A DNA stretch of 6,974 bases, from positions 1-6,974 of the forward strand of contig JALRDM010000130.1 in assembly GCA_023262195.1 (NCBI GenBank), read 5' to 3'. Of this stretch, positions 6,268 through 6,974 are shown piece by piece. The notes beneath the pieces were generated by a model. The model searched no databases and was not told the origin of the DNA. It worked only from the letters and a program-made list of their open reading frames with translations. The position numbers and the translations under genes were made by a program. Numbering within the stretch: the stretch's first letter is position 1; each line of letters starts with the position of its first letter. The DNA comes from Salibacteraceae bacterium (lineage in GTDB: Bacteria; Bacteroidota; Bacteroidia; Flavobacteriales_G; Salibacteraceae).

Positions 6268-6974
6268 TTATTTATTGAGTTTATCATAAGCTTCTTGTAC
6301 TTGGCGGAATTTATCAACTGCCGCTTTTTTTGCTTCTTCGCCAATGTCACCAATTTTATCTGGATGATACTTCTTCACTAAGGTTCTATAAGCTTTTTTA
6401 ATATCCTCTTGACTTGCTCCGTTATCCAGCCCAAGAACATGATAGTATTTATCATCGTTGTCCTCATACATTCCTAAGAGTGATTTCAGTTCGTTTGGAC
6501 TCACTCTTAGGCCTTTGGCTATCAATTGTAAAAGCTCGAACTCATTTTGATGAACGTTACCATCGGCTTGTGCTATTCCAACTAAGAAATGCATAAGTTG
6601 CAGACGTTGTTGACTATTCATGTATTGATGAATCTGATCTGTCACTGAATAGACATCAATAGGCCTTTCTAATAAATCTTTTAATAAACTTAGAAGCTGA
6701 TTAGCGCGATCCTCTTCAAACTGATTTCTCAGAAAGCGCTTCACATAATTCAATTCTGATTTTAGAATCTTATTGTCCGCCTTCATTATGGCAGCTGCAA
6801 GCACCATAAGACTTACATAGAAGTCCCCAGCATGGGTCTCATATTTTTTTGAACCCGCCTTAAGGCTACCTTCAAAAGTGGCTCCGTCCCAAAGTGCTCC
6901 AAGGGAAAACCCAACCAATGCACCAATTGGACCACCCATGGCCCAACCTATCGTACCTCCTATCCACTTGGCGT
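6268..6974 (-). CDS. djlA: DjlA-like membrane-anchored TerB / J-domain co-chaperone (5' end outside the window)
   Basis: The frame stays open to the window edge, and the 11 residues before the ATG at 6939 ([11 protein letters not shown]) continue the glycine-rich segment typical of these proteins, so the true start lies beyond the edge; 234 residues are visible. The order is a Gly-rich hydrophobic N-terminal stretch with GxxxG spacing (visible residues about 4-28, probable membrane anchor), a TerB-like helical domain (about 50-155) with two related motifs, [14 protein letters not shown] and [13 protein letters not shown], and a C-terminal J domain (last 61 residues) with the DnaK-activating HPD in KKYHPDK (visible residues 203-205). 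This is the DjlA architecture: a J protein held at the inner membrane with its J domain in the cytoplasm, stimulating DnaK. The stop lies 4 nt before the start of the FKBP isomerase gene, so the two form an operon whose promoter is outside the window. Confidence 0.9.
   Translation of the reverse strand, partial: AKWIGGTIGWAMGGPIGALVGFSLGALWDGATFEGSLKAGSKKYETHAGDFYVSLMVLAAAIMKADNKILKSELNYVKRFLRNQFEEDRANQLLSLLKDLLERPIDVYSVTDQIHQYMNSQQRLQLMHFLVGIAQADGNVHQNEFELLQLIAKGLRVSPNELKSLLGMYEDNDDKYYHVLGLDNGASQEDIKKAYRTLVKKYHPDKIGDIGEEAKKAAVDKFRQVQEAYDKLNK

Noticed and set aside
6264..6353. Upstream extension of the FKBP gene to a start at 6353
   Set aside because: It would place 30 residues before a clear signal peptide and overlap the J domain coding region by more than 80 nt.
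6414..6596. Plus-strand 60-codon frame near the right end
   Set aside because: Antisense to the TerB/J-domain gene with no recognisable motif.

Overview
The window looks like core chromosome of a Bacteroidota bacterium, most likely from the Flavobacteriia/Cytophagia side of the phylum. The reasons are: the bamD-rpoZ-coaBC-porD (DUF4835) gene order, which I know as characteristic of that phylum; a short omega subunit of the Bacteroidota type with an acidic tail; export signals ending in the typical 'AQ' cleavage context; two exact copies of the Bacteroidota -7 promoter motif TAnnTTTG; and the near absence of Shine-Dalgarno sequences before the genes. Base composition is moderately AT-rich and even across the window, with no insertion sequence, tRNA, rRNA, CRISPR or sign of recent transfer.

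Layout from left to right: a 27-residue C-terminal tail of an unidentified gene (1-84, +); a complete stand-alone ClpP-family serine peptidase (148-741, +); running towards it on the minus strand, a tight four-gene operon (read from 4009 down to 753) encoding BamD, RNA polymerase omega, the bifunctional coenzyme A enzyme CoaBC, and a DUF4835/PorD exported protein; a 137-bp divergent promoter region (4010-4146); an alpha-oxoamine synthase (4147-5391, +); a strong hairpin terminator flanked by A and T tracts that can serve both strands (5415-5451); and a minus-strand pair made of a DjlA-like TerB/J-domain protein, cut by the right window edge, followed 4 nt later by an exported FKBP-type prolyl isomerase.

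Much of the content concerns the envelope and protein quality control: BamD for outer-membrane protein insertion, PorD linked by annotation to type IX secretion, the FKBP isomerase for periplasmic folding, the membrane-anchored J-domain protein for DnaK recruitment, ClpP for proteolysis, and an oxoamine synthase that probably makes the long-chain base of a sphingolipid or of capnine-type sulfonolipids. rpoZ and coaBC are housekeeping passengers in the bamD operon.

I do not see an obvious undescribed system. The points most worth a second look are: CoaBC carries Asp and Ser at the positions of E. coli Asn125 and Cys158; the oxoamine synthase may be a cysteate acyltransferase; the ClpP is atypical at its N terminus and one residue longer between its catalytic His and Asp; and a near-perfect Shine-Dalgarno plus ATG lies just before the terminator.
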